DNA of 64,000 bases, from NCBI GenBank assembly GCA_026169375.1, contig JAPFCR010000047.1, positions 22,815 through 86,814 on the forward strand, given 5' to 3'. Origin of the DNA: Sporosarcina sp. Its GTDB lineage: Bacteria > Bacillota > Bacilli > Bacillales_A > Planococcaceae. Within the stretch, counting starts at the first letter, position 1. Every line of letters begins with the position of its first letter. The notes beneath the pieces are model-generated. The model had not been told where the DNA came from and did no database searches. It worked only from the letters and a program-made list of their open reading frames with translations. This document shows, one piece after another, positions 26,874-36,564 of the stretch. The position numbers and the translations under genes were made by a program.

Positions 26874-28304
26874 TTAATCAATGTGAACGTCTGTTTCAAT
26901 ATTATTGTTCACATTGGATTTTGCTTTCATAAAGAAACCAATGATTAAAATAATCATTAATGGAATTCCTACGATGAAAGAAAGATTTAAATCTAAATTG
27001 AAACCAATCTTTTCAGATAAAATATAAACGAAAACCATATATGAAATAAAGATCGCTGGAATCAATGATACAAAATAATTCTTTCCTTTTACGTATAAAT
27101 ACATCGTTGCAATCCATAATGCAATCGCCGCTGTTGCTTGGTTTGCCCAAGAGAAATATCTCCATAAAATATTGAAATCAATTTGTGTTAAAATAGCTGA
27201 TATGACAAATAAAGGAATTGCAATAAGTAAACGTTTAACAAGCTTTTGCTGATCCATCTTAATATAGTCTGCAATAATTGAACGAGCCGCACGGAATGCC
27301 GTATCGCCCGAAGTAATCGGTAAGACAACTGCACCTAATACAGCGACCGTTCCACCAACTGCACCTAATAATGTCATCGATACATCATTCACGACTGCGG
27401 ATGGTGTACCTGAGTTAATCATTTCGTTTAACGTCTGTCCGTCAAGTAAACTCATCGCTGCTGCTGCCCAAATCATCGCAATGACTGCTTCAGCAATCAT
27501 CATGCCATAAAACACATAGCGACCTTCTGATTCTTTTTTCACCGTTCTAGAAATAATCGGTGATTGTGTCGCGTGGAATCCAGAAAGTGCTCCACATGTT
27601 ATTGTGAAAAATAAAATTGGGAAAACCGGGATATTTTCAGGATGCATATTGGTTAATGTTAATTCTGGAATAGTATAATCTGAAAATAGTAACATAATGC
27701 CAACACCTAAAGTTCCAACTAAAAGAACTGCACCAAAAATCGGATAAAAACGACCAATGATTTTATCAATCGGAAGGATCGTCGATAAGAGGTAATAAAC
27801 AAAAATGATTACAATTAAAACACTTAACGCAACTTTTCCATTTAATAAAATTGCTAATAATGATGCTGGTGTCGTTACAAACACAGTTCCGACTAATAAT
27901 AATAGTAATAATGCAAATACATTTACGACATGTTTACTCACTGCCCCTAAAAACTTACCCGCAAGCTCAGGGATATGTGCGCCTCGATTTCTGATTGAGA
28001 TCATCCCTGTTAAATAGTCATGTACAGCCCCCGCAAAAATAGCACCTAAAACAATCCATAGAAATGCTACTGGACCAAATAATGCTCCCATTATCGGACC
28101 AAATATTGGCCCCGTGCCTGCGATGTTTAATAGTTGAATTAATGCGTTTTTATGCTTATTCATCGGCACATAGTCAATACCATCACTATTTTCAAAAGCT
28201 GGTGTTCTACGTGAATCATCTGGACTAAAGAGCCTCTCGATAAATTTACCATAAATAAAATATCCGAAAACTAATAAAACAATCGATATCGCAAATGTGA
28301 TCAT
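26874..28304 (-). CDS. Carbon starvation CstA-family membrane transporter
   Basis: A 476-aa protein with about 12-14 hydrophobic segments. It has the CstA hallmarks GTGPIFGPIMGALFGP near residue 65, VHDYLTGMISIRNRG and CGALSGFHATQSPIISRTV, plus the late PITSGDTAFRAARSIIAD. It is shorter than E. coli CstA (701 aa) and matches the compact Bacillus/Clostridium type. Family members take up peptides or pyruvate under carbon starvation. The gene is monocistronic with its own terminator. The substrate cannot be told. Confidence 0.88.
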   Translation of the reverse strand: MITFAISIVLLVFGYFIYGKFIERLFSPDDSRRTPAFENSDGIDYVPMNKHKNALIQLLNIAGTGPIFGPIMGALFGPVAFLWIVLGAIFAGAVHDYLTGMISIRNRGAHIPELAGKFLGAVSKHVVNVFALLLLLLVGTVFVTTPASLLAILLNGKVALSVLIVIIFVYYLLSTILPIDKIIGRFYPIFGAVLLVGTLGVGIMLLFSDYTIPELTLTNMHPENIPVFPILFFTITCGALSGFHATQSPIISRTVKKESEGRYVFYGMMIAEAVIAMIWAAAAMSLLDGQTLNEMINSGTPSAVVNDVSMTLLGAVGGTVAVLGAVVLPITSGDTAFRAARSIIADYIKMDQQKLVKRLLIAIPLFVISAILTQIDFNILWRYFSWANQATAAIALWIATMYLYVKGKNYFVSLIPAIFISYMVFVYILSEKIGFNLDLNLSFIVGIPLMIILIIGFFMKAKSNVNNNIETDVHID

Positions 28305-28378
28305 TTCTATTGCCCCCTTTGAAATTATCTTTTTTTTCTAAAACTTCAACCTATCAAACTACTTAAGATATAAGAAGA

Positions 28379-28409
28379 GGACCTTTAAATTTTGCTAAAT
28401 TTAAGGTCC
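28379..28409 (-). terminator. Terminator of mqo
   Basis: On the minus strand GGACCTTAAATTTA-GC-AAAATTTAAAGGTCC, followed by TCTTCTTAT. The stem is strong and the U-run weak. Confidence 0.6.
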
Positions 28410-28445
28410 GACTTTATTTATTATATTCTTTTTGCAACATTCATA

Positions 28446-29975
28446 TTACACTTTTTCTAAAACTCTCTCTTCTAGTACTGCTTCTTGGTTCGCTTGTTCT
28501 TCTAATTTTAATGCTTCTGCTGTCGATTGGTGTAGTTCGCGGAAAAGTGTTTCATTTTCTTGAAGCGATACGCCATAAGATGGAACCATCTCTTTTATCT
28601 TCGGTGTCCATGCTTCTAATTGCTCTGGGAAACATTTTTCAATGACTTCAAGCATAACATGCACAGCAGTTGAAGCACCTGGTGATGCACCAAGTAACGC
28701 CGCGATAGAGCCGTCTTCTGCACTCACAACTTCTGTACCGAATTGTAGCGTCCCTTTTCCTTTGTTAGTATCTTTAATCACTTGAACGCGTTGTCCTGCA
28801 ACCACTAACTCCCAATCTTCGGCTTTCGCATTTGGGATGAAATCACGTAGTTCTTTCATTCTTTGCTCTTTTGATAACATTAATTGTTGGATTAAATACT
28901 TTGTAAGCGACATTTCTTTCACACCCGCCGCTAACATCGTTGTGATATTATGTGGTCGAATTGATGATGGTAAATCCATCAACGATCCTTCTTTTAAAAA
29001 CTTAGGTGTAAACCCAGCAAATGGACCAAATAATAAGGATTTCTGATTATCAATAAATCTCGTATCTAGATGCGGAACAGACATCGGCGGTGCACCAACC
29101 GCAGCTTTCCCATAGACTTTTGCATGATGCTGTTCGACTATTTCTTGATTATTACAAACCATAAATAGCCCGCTCACCGGGAAACCACCAATATGTTTTC
29201 CTTCTGGAATACCTGATTTTTGCAGTAATTGTAAGCTTCCACCACCTGCACCGATAAACACAAATTTTGCTGTGTGCTCCTCGACGACCCCTGTGACTAG
29301 ATTCTTCACTTTTACTGCCCATCTTCCGTCTTTCGTTCGTTTAATTGTTTGTACATCATGTTGATTATGTAAAAGTACATCTTGTTGGTGTAAATGTTGA
29401 AACAAGATACGTGTTAGCGCCCCAAAATTCACATCTGTTCCCGAGTCAATCTTTGTCGCAGCAACCGGTTCATCAAATTCTCGACCTTCAAACATCAATG
29501 GTAACCAATCAGCTAGCTTTTCAGGATCCTCTGAAAAATCCATTCCTTCGAAAAAAGGACTCTTTGTAAGCGCTTTATACCGGTTTTTCAAAAACTTAAC
29601 ATTATCTTCCCCGCGTACATAACTCATATGTGGTAGTGGCATAATAAAGTCTTGTGGGTTTTTAATAAGTCCACGTTCAACAAGATATGCCCAAAATTGT
29701 CGTGAAAGTAAAAATTGTTCATTAATATTTAGCGCTTTTGTCACGTCAACTGAACCATCCGGTTTTTCCACCGTATAGTTCAACTCACATAGTGCCGCAT
29801 GTCCAGTGCCAGCATTATTCCACTCATTTGAACTTTCTTTTCCTGAATCTGATAATTTTTCAAACACAGTCAACTTCCAATCTGGTGCTAACTCTTTTAA
29901 TAACGTTCCTAGAGTAGCACTCATTATCCCTGCACCAATTAAGATCACATCTGAATTTTTTTGATCGTTTCTCAT
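28446..29975 (-). CDS. mqo: Malate:quinone oxidoreductase
   Basis: A 509-aa FAD enzyme that oxidises malate to oxaloacetate at the membrane and passes electrons to quinone. The FAD-binding N-terminus is [18 protein letters not shown]. The Mqo signatures [30 protein letters not shown] and [18 protein letters not shown] are all present and the length is normal (about 500 aa). I start at the ATG at 29975, 5 bases after AGGTAGGG; the frame extends 6 bases upstream to a GTG that lies within the ribosome site. Monocistronic. Confidence 0.95.
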   Translation of the reverse strand: MRNDQKNSDVILIGAGIMSATLGTLLKELAPDWKLTVFEKLSDSGKESSNEWNNAGTGHAALCELNYTVEKPDGSVDVTKALNINEQFLLSRQFWAYLVERGLIKNPQDFIMPLPHMSYVRGEDNVKFLKNRYKALTKSPFFEGMDFSEDPEKLADWLPLMFEGREFDEPVAATKIDSGTDVNFGALTRILFQHLHQQDVLLHNQHDVQTIKRTKDGRWAVKVKNLVTGVVEEHTAKFVFIGAGGGSLQLLQKSGIPEGKHIGGFPVSGLFMVCNNQEIVEQHHAKVYGKAAVGAPPMSVPHLDTRFIDNQKSLLFGPFAGFTPKFLKEGSLMDLPSSIRPHNITTMLAAGVKEMSLTKYLIQQLMLSKEQRMKELRDFIPNAKAEDWELVVAGQRVQVIKDTNKGKGTLQFGTEVVSAEDGSIAALLGASPGASTAVHVMLEVIEKCFPEQLEAWTPKIKEMVPSYGVSLQENETLFRELHQSTAEALKLEEQANQEAVLEERVLEKV

Positions 29976-30195
29976 TTTCACCCTACCTTATACCTTATAT
30001 TTGTAAAAAAATATCATTATCAATTGATTCTTTTCTGTAACAGTAACTATTCACACTATCTATTATAGGATAGATTTCGCGTATTGGGAACCAATCTTTT
30101 GAAATTTATTCGACATTACAATTTAATTCGAGTATTCAAAACAATCCAACGTATGGTTTTTAAACTGTTTATATCTGAAAATATTTTCCTTCCAA

Positions 30196-30236
30196 TAATA
30201 AAACTCACTCCTATTTTTAAACAGAAGTGAGCTTTT
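30196..30236 (-). terminator. Terminator of the tlpA-like gene
   Basis: On the minus strand AGCTCACTTC pairs with GGAGTGAGTT (with G-U pairs) and is followed by TTATTATT. It lies just beyond the stop codon. Confidence 0.6.
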
Positions 30237-30268
30237 TGAATGTCGTTAACTTTCTCTTATACACTATA

Positions 30269-30895
30269 TTATTCTGGCGTGAAATTATTACTATTTTCCA
30301 CTAACCATTTAATCACTTCTACATCTAGTGGAATATTAATGCGATCTGTAATCATACCTTCTTCATTTAAAATATAAGTCGTCGGATAAACCATCACTTT
30401 ATACAAATCTTTAATGTCTCCCTCTTCATCCATTAAAATAGGGAATGTTAATCCGTGCTTATCTACAAACGCTGGCACTTTGTCACGACTTCCTCTTTCA
30501 AGTGTCGTCATATTGACCGCAAGAATTTCAATGTTATCGTCTTCTTTATATTCTTGGTAATAGGTTTCCATATGAGGCATTTCAACACGACAAGGTGGGC
30601 ACCATGATGCCCAAAAGTTCAAAATAACCATTTGCCCTTTATAATCAGAAAGCTTTACGGATTCACCTTCCAATGTTTGCAGTTCAAAATCAGGCGCCAT
30701 TTGACCAACGTCTAACCCCGACTCCACTTCTAAACTTTCATCTACAATATCTTCTGGTAAATCATCAATATTTGCACTATCGTACTCTGAATATTCGCCG
30801 TCTTGCTCTTTAGATTTCGTTACAACGATTAAAGTAATCAGTAATATTACAAGCAATCCCGAAAGACCAAGCATGACCATTCTGAATTTCTTCAT
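30269..30895 (-). CDS. Membrane-anchored TlpA/ResA-like thiol-disulfide oxidoreductase
   Basis: A 208-aa protein with an N-terminal membrane anchor (residues about 5-27, with basic MKKFRM before it). An acidic linker follows (residues 29-60), then a thioredoxin fold with active site WASWCPPC (Cys99/Cys102). The extracytoplasmic domain carries PDFELQTLEGE at its start and a cis-Pro loop in MVYPTTYIL. ResA reduces apocytochrome c haem sites and similar proteins act in spore cortex or redox control; ResA itself has CEPC, so this is a relative and not a sure orthologue. I start at the ATG at 30895, 7 bases after AAGGAG. No ccs/res genes adjoin it. Confidence 0.88.
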   Translation of the reverse strand: MKKFRMVMLGLSGLLVILLITLIVVTKSKEQDGEYSEYDSANIDDLPEDIVDESLEVESGLDVGQMAPDFELQTLEGESVKLSDYKGQMVILNFWASWCPPCRVEMPHMETYYQEYKEDDNIEILAVNMTTLERGSRDKVPAFVDKHGLTFPILMDEEGDIKDLYKVMVYPTTYILNEEGMITDRINIPLDVEVIKWLVENSNNFTPE

Positions 30896-31079
30896 GAACA
30901 TACTCCTTATATTTCCACATTCTTTATTAGCTTACTGTTAATATACTTTACTAACCGTTTGAAGGTCAATTATGATGATTGTTATTCCCAGAAAACATTT
31001 GATGTTTTTTCTCCTTTACGGAATCTATCAATTATAGTATGTTTAGACTTGTACACAGATTCTAAATGGGGTGATTTTT

Positions 31080-31856
31080 TTGACTAATAAAACAACTGTC
31101 ATTGCTAAAGAAATTTTAAACGCTTACGAAACGAAAGAACCGATTGAATTTATTCGTCATAAATATACGTTAAACGAAACTGAAGCTTATGCTGTTCAAG
31201 ATGAATTAATTCACCACTTAACAACATTACAGCAGACCGAGGTGGCGGGTTATAAAATTAGTATGACAAGTAAAGAAACACAAGCCATCGCTAATACATA
31301 TGAGCCTGCATACGGTACATTACTTGCGACAAACATCGTACAAAGTGGTGAGACACTCAAACTCGATTCTCTGTTTTCCCCACTCATCGAACCGGAAATT
31401 ATGTTCGTTTTAACTGATGACTTATCTGTCGACGCAGGTGAAGCGGAAATTCTCGAAAAAAGTACGATTTGTGCAGGGATTGAAATTCCAGATGCGCGTT
31501 ATATCGATTGGTTTCCAAACTTTTCACTCGCTGATTTACTAGCCGATAATACAGCAACAGGACTTGTTGTATTGTCAGATCCAATCGAACCCTTATCACT
31601 CGGTGCATTCGCAACTATTCAAATGGAATTATTTCATAATGAAGAAAAAATCAGTGAAGGTATCTCTTCCGCGGTTTTAGATAACCCAGTGTCATCTGTT
31701 GCATGGTTAGTGAAAAAACTTGCACAAAAATCAAAAGTACTCAAAAAAGGCATGGTCATTTCTTCCGGTACTTTCATTTCACCACTTCCCGCAAAAGAAG
31801 GAACGTATAAAGTGACTTATTCCGATGTAGGAGAAGTAGAAATCACTTTTAAATAG
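31080..31856 (+). CDS. 2-keto-4-pentenoate hydratase / fumarylacetoacetate hydrolase-fold protein
   Basis: A 258-aa enzyme of the FAH superfamily (MhpD-like hydratase group). Landmarks are AVQDELIHHL, VAGYKISMTS and the metal-binding PLIEPEIMFVLTDD with its Glu-x-Glu. ICAGIEIPDARY and LADNTATGLVVL follow. Hydratases of this group act on 2-hydroxypenta-2,4-dienoate in meta-cleavage pathways, and some act as decarboxylases. No aromatic catabolism gene is near, so the substrate is open. The start is taken as a TTG at 31080, 5 bases after GGGGTGAT; a GTG at 31071 is the other in-frame possibility. A strong terminator follows. Confidence 0.8.
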   Translation: MTNKTTVIAKEILNAYETKEPIEFIRHKYTLNETEAYAVQDELIHHLTTLQQTEVAGYKISMTSKETQAIANTYEPAYGTLLATNIVQSGETLKLDSLFSPLIEPEIMFVLTDDLSVDAGEAEILEKSTICAGIEIPDARYIDWFPNFSLADLLADNTATGLVVLSDPIEPLSLGAFATIQMELFHNEEKISEGISSAVLDNPVSSVAWLVKKLAQKSKVLKKGMVISSGTFISPLPAKEGTYKVTYSDVGEVEITFK

Positions 31857-31862
31857 GCGAAC

Positions 31863-31908
31863 ATACCAGATGCTCAATGATTTTCAGGCTTGGGCATCTG
31901 GTATTTTT
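31863..31908 (+). terminator. Terminator of the hydratase-family gene
   Basis: ATACCAGATGC pairs with GCATCTGGTAT around a 20-base loop, followed by TTTTT. Confidence 0.85.
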
Positions 31909-32090
31909 AATTGCTTTGAGCAGAAGTTAAAAATTTTAATGGCTTGCATTGTTTCACTACTCCAGTAGAGGGGCATAATAATTGGAGCAAATCATTACTA
32001 AGAATCCGTTTCATTAGTTACACAATGCTTGACCGTTACGAATTACTATGAAAAAATTTGAGAATGACTTTCTTTAGAATAGGTGATGAC

Positions 32091-33485
32091 ATGCAAAACG
32101 AAGAAACATTCGATATGAAAAAGAATATTCCTTTATTACTCGTATTATTATCAGGAGCATTTATTACGATTTTGAACCAAACATTACTTGCAACGGCTTT
32201 ACCGCCTATTATGTTAGACTTTCAAGTAACGGAAAGCACTGTGCAATGGTTACAATCTATTTTCATGCTTGTAAATGGGATTATGATTCCGATTACTGCT
32301 TTTTTAATTAACCGATTTACAACACGAAAATTATTTATTTTTGCGATTGGCATCTTTACAGTTGGAACACTGATTGCAGCATTTTCCCCGCAATTCTCTT
32401 TATTACTTGTAGGACGAGTTCTACAAGGAACAGGCGCAGGAATTATGATGCCACTTCTACAAACGATTATGTTCTTGTTATTCCCAATTGAACAACGTGG
32501 ACGTGCAATGGGAATTTTTGGGCTAGTGATTGCATTTGCACCGGCAATCGGACCAAGTTTATCTGGGTATTTAGTGGACAATTACCCTTGGAGAAGTGTT
32601 TTCTATGTTGTGTTACCTATTGGCATACTGATTTTAATTTCTTCTTATTTCGTTCTTAGAAACGTTACACCACAAACAAATCCAAAAGTAGATTTCTTAT
32701 CAATTATTTTATCTACATTCGGATTCGGTGGACTTTTATACGGATTTAGTATTGCTGGAAACGCAGGATGGGCACATATTAGCGTTATTGCTTCACTCGT
32801 TATCGGTTGTATTACGCTCGTTTTATTTATTAGACGTCAGTTAAAATTAGAAGAACCTATTCTTGAGTTTAAAGTGTTCTCTTACCGATTATTTACGCTT
32901 ACCACCGCATTAGGCATGATCGTCTTTGGCGCAATGATTGCATCGACTGTCATTTTGCCACTTTATATGCAAATTATGCTGGGCTTTAATGCACTGCAAT
33001 CTGGGTTAATGTTATTACCCGGGGCAATTGTGATGGGTGCAATGAACCCGATTAACGGAACTTTATTTGATAAGTACGGTGCAAAATGGTTATTACGTAC
33101 TGGCTTAACTTTATTAACAATCACAACATTTATGTTCTCTAATTTAAGTGATGATACGTCTTTTGTTTATTTATCCATTCTAAATGCCGTTCGAATGTTT
33201 GGAATTTCAATGGTGATGATGCCTTCAACAACATTAGGACTCAACCAGCTTCCTGATAAGTTAATCGCACACGGAACAGCCATGAACAACACATTCCGTC
33301 AAATGGCAGGAGCAGTTGGAACAGCCATTCTCGTGACAATTATGACAACAACTTCAATTGACGACGGGACAGCAGCAGGCGCAATACACGGTGTAAACAT
33401 GTCCTTTTTCGTAACAGGATTTATCGCCATTGCTGGTTTGATTTTATCTTTTCGAATTAATGACTCTAAAAAAACTGAAAGCTAA
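32091..33485 (+). CDS. MFS multidrug efflux transporter, DHA2 (EmrB/QacA) family
   Basis: A 464-aa proton-driven exporter with about 14 hydrophobic segments. Recognisable blocks are FITILNQTLLATALPPIM (motif D1), WLQSIFMLVNGIMIPITAFLINRF (motif A region), and LLVGRVLQGTGAGIMMPLLQ (motif B, with conserved Arg). GPSLSGYLVDNYPWRSVF (motif C) follows. The start at 32091 follows AGGTGATG. The gene is convergent with the SMR pair and shares its terminator. A role in drug or toxic compound export is likely; the substrate is unknown. Confidence 0.9.
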   Translation: MQNEETFDMKKNIPLLLVLLSGAFITILNQTLLATALPPIMLDFQVTESTVQWLQSIFMLVNGIMIPITAFLINRFTTRKLFIFAIGIFTVGTLIAAFSPQFSLLLVGRVLQGTGAGIMMPLLQTIMFLLFPIEQRGRAMGIFGLVIAFAPAIGPSLSGYLVDNYPWRSVFYVVLPIGILILISSYFVLRNVTPQTNPKVDFLSIILSTFGFGGLLYGFSIAGNAGWAHISVIASLVIGCITLVLFIRRQLKLEEPILEFKVFSYRLFTLTTALGMIVFGAMIASTVILPLYMQIMLGFNALQSGLMLLPGAIVMGAMNPINGTLFDKYGAKWLLRTGLTLLTITTFMFSNLSDDTSFVYLSILNAVRMFGISMVMMPSTTLGLNQLPDKLIAHGTAMNNTFRQMAGAVGTAILVTIMTTTSIDDGTAAGAIHGVNMSFFVTGFIAIAGLILSFRINDSKKTES

Positions 33486-33495
33486 CTCAATAGAA

Positions 33496-33531
33496 AAAAA
33501 CGTCTCGGCATATTTGCTTGAGACGTTTTTA
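33496..33531. terminator. Bidirectional terminator between the MFS gene and the SMR pair
   Basis: AAAACGTCTCGGCA ... TGCTTGAGACGTTTT, with a T-run after it and an A-run before it. Confidence 0.85.
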
Positions 33532-33532
33532 T

Positions 33533-33877
33533 TTAAACTAAATCGGGCTCATCTTCCTCTTTCTTAGATACATTCATAATGACAACTCCAAGAATGATGA
33601 CGATAAATCCTACGACATTAATACTAGATAAGATTTCTTCAAAAAACAAAACCCCCGCTAAACCAGCACCCGCTGTTCCAAGACCTGCCCAAATACTATA
33701 AGCTAAGCTTAGCGGCAATGTTTCTAATGTGAGCACTAATAGTGTAAAAGCGAGACCAAAACAAACAATGACTGCGATACTTGGCCACAAAATTGTAAAA
33801 CCATCTGATAATTTTAACATCGTTGTCCCTATGACTTCAAATATAATTGCACTTATTAGATATAAATAACTTTTCAT
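33533..33877 (-). CDS. Small multidrug resistance (SMR) protein, larger partner of a heterodimeric pair
   Basis: A 114-aa protein with four membrane helices. The SMR helix 1 glutamate is in ISAIIFEVIGTTMLKLSDGF. SLAYSIWAGLGTAGAGLAG is the family helix 3 motif, and LVVLTL-like helices complete the fold. With the adjacent 102-aa SMR protein it probably forms an antiparallel heterodimer, as in YkkCD, EbrAB or YvdSR of B. subtilis. The C-terminus has a charged tail (SKKEEDEPD) that sets it apart from its partner. It follows the TetR and the first SMR gene in one operon, with AAAGGAG before the ATG. Confidence 0.9.
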   Translation of the reverse strand: MKSYLYLISAIIFEVIGTTMLKLSDGFTILWPSIAVIVCFGLAFTLLVLTLETLPLSLAYSIWAGLGTAGAGLAGVLFFEEILSSINVVGFIVIILGVVIMNVSKKEEDEPDLV

Positions 33878-33903
33878 CTATTTTAACTCCTTTCTCTCGC
33901 GAA

Positions 33904-34212
33904 TTATAATCGCATTAAAATAAGCCCGACGATAATTAACCCAATGCCTATGATGACTTCTTTTTTGACTTTCTCTTTAAATACTAGGAAACCGACAATG
34001 GCAGTTAACGCTGTCCCAACACCGCTCCACACTGCATACGCAAAGCTAAGGGGAATTGTTACTAATGTTAATGAAAGTAAATAAAATGCTGCAGTATAGC
34101 CTGCGATAATCCCTAAAATCGGCAATTTACTTTTAATCGTCGCCGTTAACTTCATCATACTCGTTGCAGCTACTTCGAAAATAATTGCGAGTGTTAAATA
34201 CAATACACCCAT
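33904..34212 (-). CDS. Small multidrug resistance (SMR) protein, smaller partner of the pair
   Basis: A 102-aa four-helix protein. Helix 1 carries the essential glutamate in LTLAIIFEVAATSMMKLTAT, and SFAYAVWSGVGTALTAIVGFLVF is the SMR helix 3 signature. It begins right after the TetR stop codon (no gap), so it is coupled to it. The two unequal SMR genes behind a TetR gene match the yvdT-yvdS-yvdR arrangement of B. subtilis. Export of cationic compounds or guanidinium-type metabolites is the usual role of such pairs. Confidence 0.9.
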   Translation of the reverse strand: MGVLYLTLAIIFEVAATSMMKLTATIKSKLPILGIIAGYTAAFYLLSLTLVTIPLSFAYAVWSGVGTALTAIVGFLVFKEKVKKEVIIGIGLIIVGLILMRL

Positions 34213-34749
34213 CTATAAAACCTCTCTTTCTAACTTGTCACAATAGCGTTTAATAATTTCTTTCATCTCTTCTCTTAAATCTTCTCCGTATTGATACATC
34301 ATGGAAAACCACACACCATCACAAATCATACGAAGTTCCGTGATTTTATATAAATTACCTTCATCTTTTTTAAACGCTTCATTCCACTCTTCAGAAACTT
34401 GATCCCATAATTGTTTACTCTTTTCACTTTCTTGAGAAGAAATAAAAACAGCTGGTAGCAATACATCTTCAGAATCTTCAAGCATATCAAGCGTGGCCAT
34501 TGCATAAGCTCTCGTAAACTTATAAGCACCTGTTAATTGTTTTTTGAAACGATCGATACTGGCATTATATTGTGCTATTACTCGCTCGTTCATTTTTAAA
34601 ATGAGTTGTTCTTTACTTTCAAAATGATAGAGCACGCCGCCTTTTGTGATGTCCGATTTCTTAGCAACATGATCAATCGTTAATTTCTGCATCCCTTCTT
34701 CGTTAATAATCTTCGCAACATTTATAAGAATTTCCTCTTTTTTATCCAC
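34213..34749 (-). CDS. TetR-family transcriptional regulator of the SMR pair
   Basis: A 178-aa repressor. The N-terminal helix-turn-helix is LTIDHVAKKSDITKGGVLYHFESKEQL (split here: LTIDHVAKKSDI, then TKGGVLYHFESKEQL), and the C-terminal helical part binds ligand. The start is the GTG at 34749, 6 bases after GGAGTGG. It leads the operon tetR-SMR-SMR. A TetR-type palindrome lies at the expected transcription start, so it probably represses its own operon until a drug or metabolite binds. Confidence 0.9.
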   Translation of the reverse strand: MDKKEEILINVAKIINEEGMQKLTIDHVAKKSDITKGGVLYHFESKEQLILKMNERVIAQYNASIDRFKKQLTGAYKFTRAYAMATLDMLEDSEDVLLPAVFISSQESEKSKQLWDQVSEEWNEAFKKDEGNLYKITELRMICDGVWFSMMYQYGEDLREEMKEIIKRYCDKLEREVL

Positions 34750-34773
34750 AATTATCCACTCCAACTCAATCGA

Positions 34774-34797
34774 ACTATACTGAACGGTCAGTGTAGT
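34774..34797. promoter_or_regulatory. TetR-type operator of the tetR-SMR operon
   Basis: ACTGAACGGTCAGT at the core, extended by ACTA and TAGT arms, forms a near-perfect 24-bp palindrome. It overlaps the predicted start of transcription of the operon. Confidence 0.75.
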
Positions 34798-34799
34798 TA

Positions 34800-34829
34800 A
34801 TTATATGATAAAAGGCTGTTTTTTGCCAA
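34800..34829 (-). promoter_or_regulatory. Sigma-A promoter of the tetR-SMR operon
   Basis: On the minus strand TTGGCA and a perfect TATAAT are 18 bases apart, directly upstream of the TetR-type palindrome. Confidence 0.7.
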
Positions 34830-34830
34830 A

Positions 34831-34872
34831 TAAAAAGCCCTAAAGATGATCTCTTTCTTTCAAATCTTTGGG
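34831..34872 (-). terminator. Possible insulating terminator upstream of the tetR promoter
   Basis: On the minus strand CCCAAAGA pairs with TCTTTAGGG around an 18-base loop and is followed by TTTTTATTT. It may stop read-through from rlmCD. The stem is short. Confidence 0.4.
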
Positions 34873-35017
34873 TTTGATATACACGTCATCTGTATGAAAT
34901 TTTAAAGTTAATTTTTTCCGTTTCACATTTCATTCATAGTATACTTGGCAAGTGATTGTATAATAGTAGAAGAAAATAATAGCACAAATTAAATACGGAG
35001 TGAATTTTTTGTTGCAA

Positions 35018-35053
35018 TATAAAAACTCCCGGTTTTATTTCTTCGGGAGTTTT
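35018..35053 (-). terminator. Terminator of rlmCD
   Basis: On the minus strand AAAACTCCCG pairs with CGGGAGTTTT and is followed by TTTTATAT, a few bases after the stop codon. Confidence 0.85.
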
Positions 35054-35058
35054 CGTAT

Positions 35059-36423
35059 TCATTCTAACGTTAACCAAGTCACCACTTCAACATGACTACT
35101 TTGCGGGAACATGTCTACCGGCTGGACTTCCTGTGTACGGTAGCCACCGTCTTCTAATATTCTTAAGTCCCTCGCCAGCGTTGCCGGGTTACAGGATACA
35201 TAAACAATTCTACCAGGTTTATGTTCTAAAATTGTATTGAGCAATTTCTCATCACAGCCTTTTCGCGGCGGATCGACAACGAGCACATCGAAGTGTTTAC
35301 CACTTTCATACCAATTTGGAATGACAACTTCCGCTGGGCCTGCTTCAAAATAAGCATTGTGAATCTGATTTAATTCAGCGTTTCGTTTCGCATCTTCAAT
35401 CGCTTGTGGCACAATTTCAACGCCGTATACTTCTTTTGCTTGTTTGGCTAAGAAAAGTGAAATTGTTCCAATGCCACAATAAGCATCGATGACAGTTTCA
35501 TTCCCTGTTAATTCAGCATACTCGAGCGCTTGATTGTATAATACTTCTGTTTGTTCAGGGTTAATTTGATAAAATGAGCGTGCGGAAATTTCAAACTGCG
35601 TATCACCTATTGTATCGACAATGACGGGTTCACCGTATAATAAAATCGTCTCATCTCCGAAAATAACATTTGTCTTTTTCGTATTGACGTTTTGCATGAT
35701 CGATGTCACATCAGGAATGACATTTTTCACAACCTCAATCATCGCTTCTTTTTGTGGTAAATCTTTCGTTCTTGTAACGAATACAACCATCACTTCACCC
35801 GTTGCACGTGCTTTTCGTACGACGAGATGACGAAGTACCCCGCGGTGTCTTTTTTCATCATATGCGTGAATTCCCATTCGATGTAATTGACGTTTAATCG
35901 TTGCCATTAAAACATCAGCTTCTTCACTTTGAATAATACATTTGTCTGTATCGACAATATGATGCGTTCTTGTTTTATAAAATCCTGAAACTGTTTGTCC
36001 ATTTCTTTCGCTAAAAGGAATTTGAGATTTATTGCGGTAACGCCAAGGGTCCTCCATTCCTTTTACTTCATGAACAGGGACATGAGGCAGTTTTGCGATA
36101 CGGTCCATTACATCTCGAACTGTTTTTCGTTTTTGAATAAGCTGTGCTGCGTAACTTAAGTGTTGGAGTTGGCATCCGCCACATTCCCAAAATACATGAC
36201 AAGGGGGTTCAATACGGTCTGGGGAAGTTGTTTTCACGTTTAATAATTTTGCAAAGCCATATTTTTTATTTGTCTTTGTTACTTCAACATCCACTTCTTC
36301 GCCTGGTAGCACGTCCGGGATGAAGAGTGGATATCCTTCTACTTTTGCAACGCCTGAACCGTCGTGTGTTAAATCTTCTACATAGACAGTTAAGCGATCA
36401 TTTTTATTTACAATATGAGCCAT
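35059..36423 (-). CDS. rlmCD: 23S rRNA (uracil-C5)-methyltransferase, RlmCD/RlmD family
   Basis: A 454-aa TrmA-family enzyme with an N-terminal TRAM domain ([25 protein letters not shown]). Iron-sulfur cysteines lie in [19 protein letters not shown]. The SAM-binding [28 protein letters not shown] and the catalytic cysteine in [13 protein letters not shown] follow. It methylates uridines of 23S rRNA (U747 and U1939 in B. subtilis RlmCD). I start at the ATG at 36423, 8 bases after GGAGG; a TTG at 36438 lies before this site. The position next to dgkB and gatB matches B. subtilis yefA. Confidence 0.93.
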   Translation of the reverse strand: MAHIVNKNDRLTVYVEDLTHDGSGVAKVEGYPLFIPDVLPGEEVDVEVTKTNKKYGFAKLLNVKTTSPDRIEPPCHVFWECGGCQLQHLSYAAQLIQKRKTVRDVMDRIAKLPHVPVHEVKGMEDPWRYRNKSQIPFSERNGQTVSGFYKTRTHHIVDTDKCIIQSEEADVLMATIKRQLHRMGIHAYDEKRHRGVLRHLVVRKARATGEVMVVFVTRTKDLPQKEAMIEVVKNVIPDVTSIMQNVNTKKTNVIFGDETILLYGEPVIVDTIGDTQFEISARSFYQINPEQTEVLYNQALEYAELTGNETVIDAYCGIGTISLFLAKQAKEVYGVEIVPQAIEDAKRNAELNQIHNAYFEAGPAEVVIPNWYESGKHFDVLVVDPPRKGCDEKLLNTILEHKPGRIVYVSCNPATLARDLRILEDGGYRTQEVQPVDMFPQSSHVEVVTWLTLE

Positions 36424-36564
36424 TCTTTTTTCCTCCAAATTTCATCTCTCTTTAGTTTAGCATGTCAGGAAAGAAAAAACAGACTACAGGATAGAATAGA
36501 CCCCTTGAAAGTAGACTGAATCTTTAGTATGATGGGAAACATTATACAAAGGAGGTGAAAAGTG

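Noticed and set aside
29985..30035. Possible Fur-like half site before mqo
   Set aside because: Only one TGATAAT-like half fits the consensus; the other half does not match.
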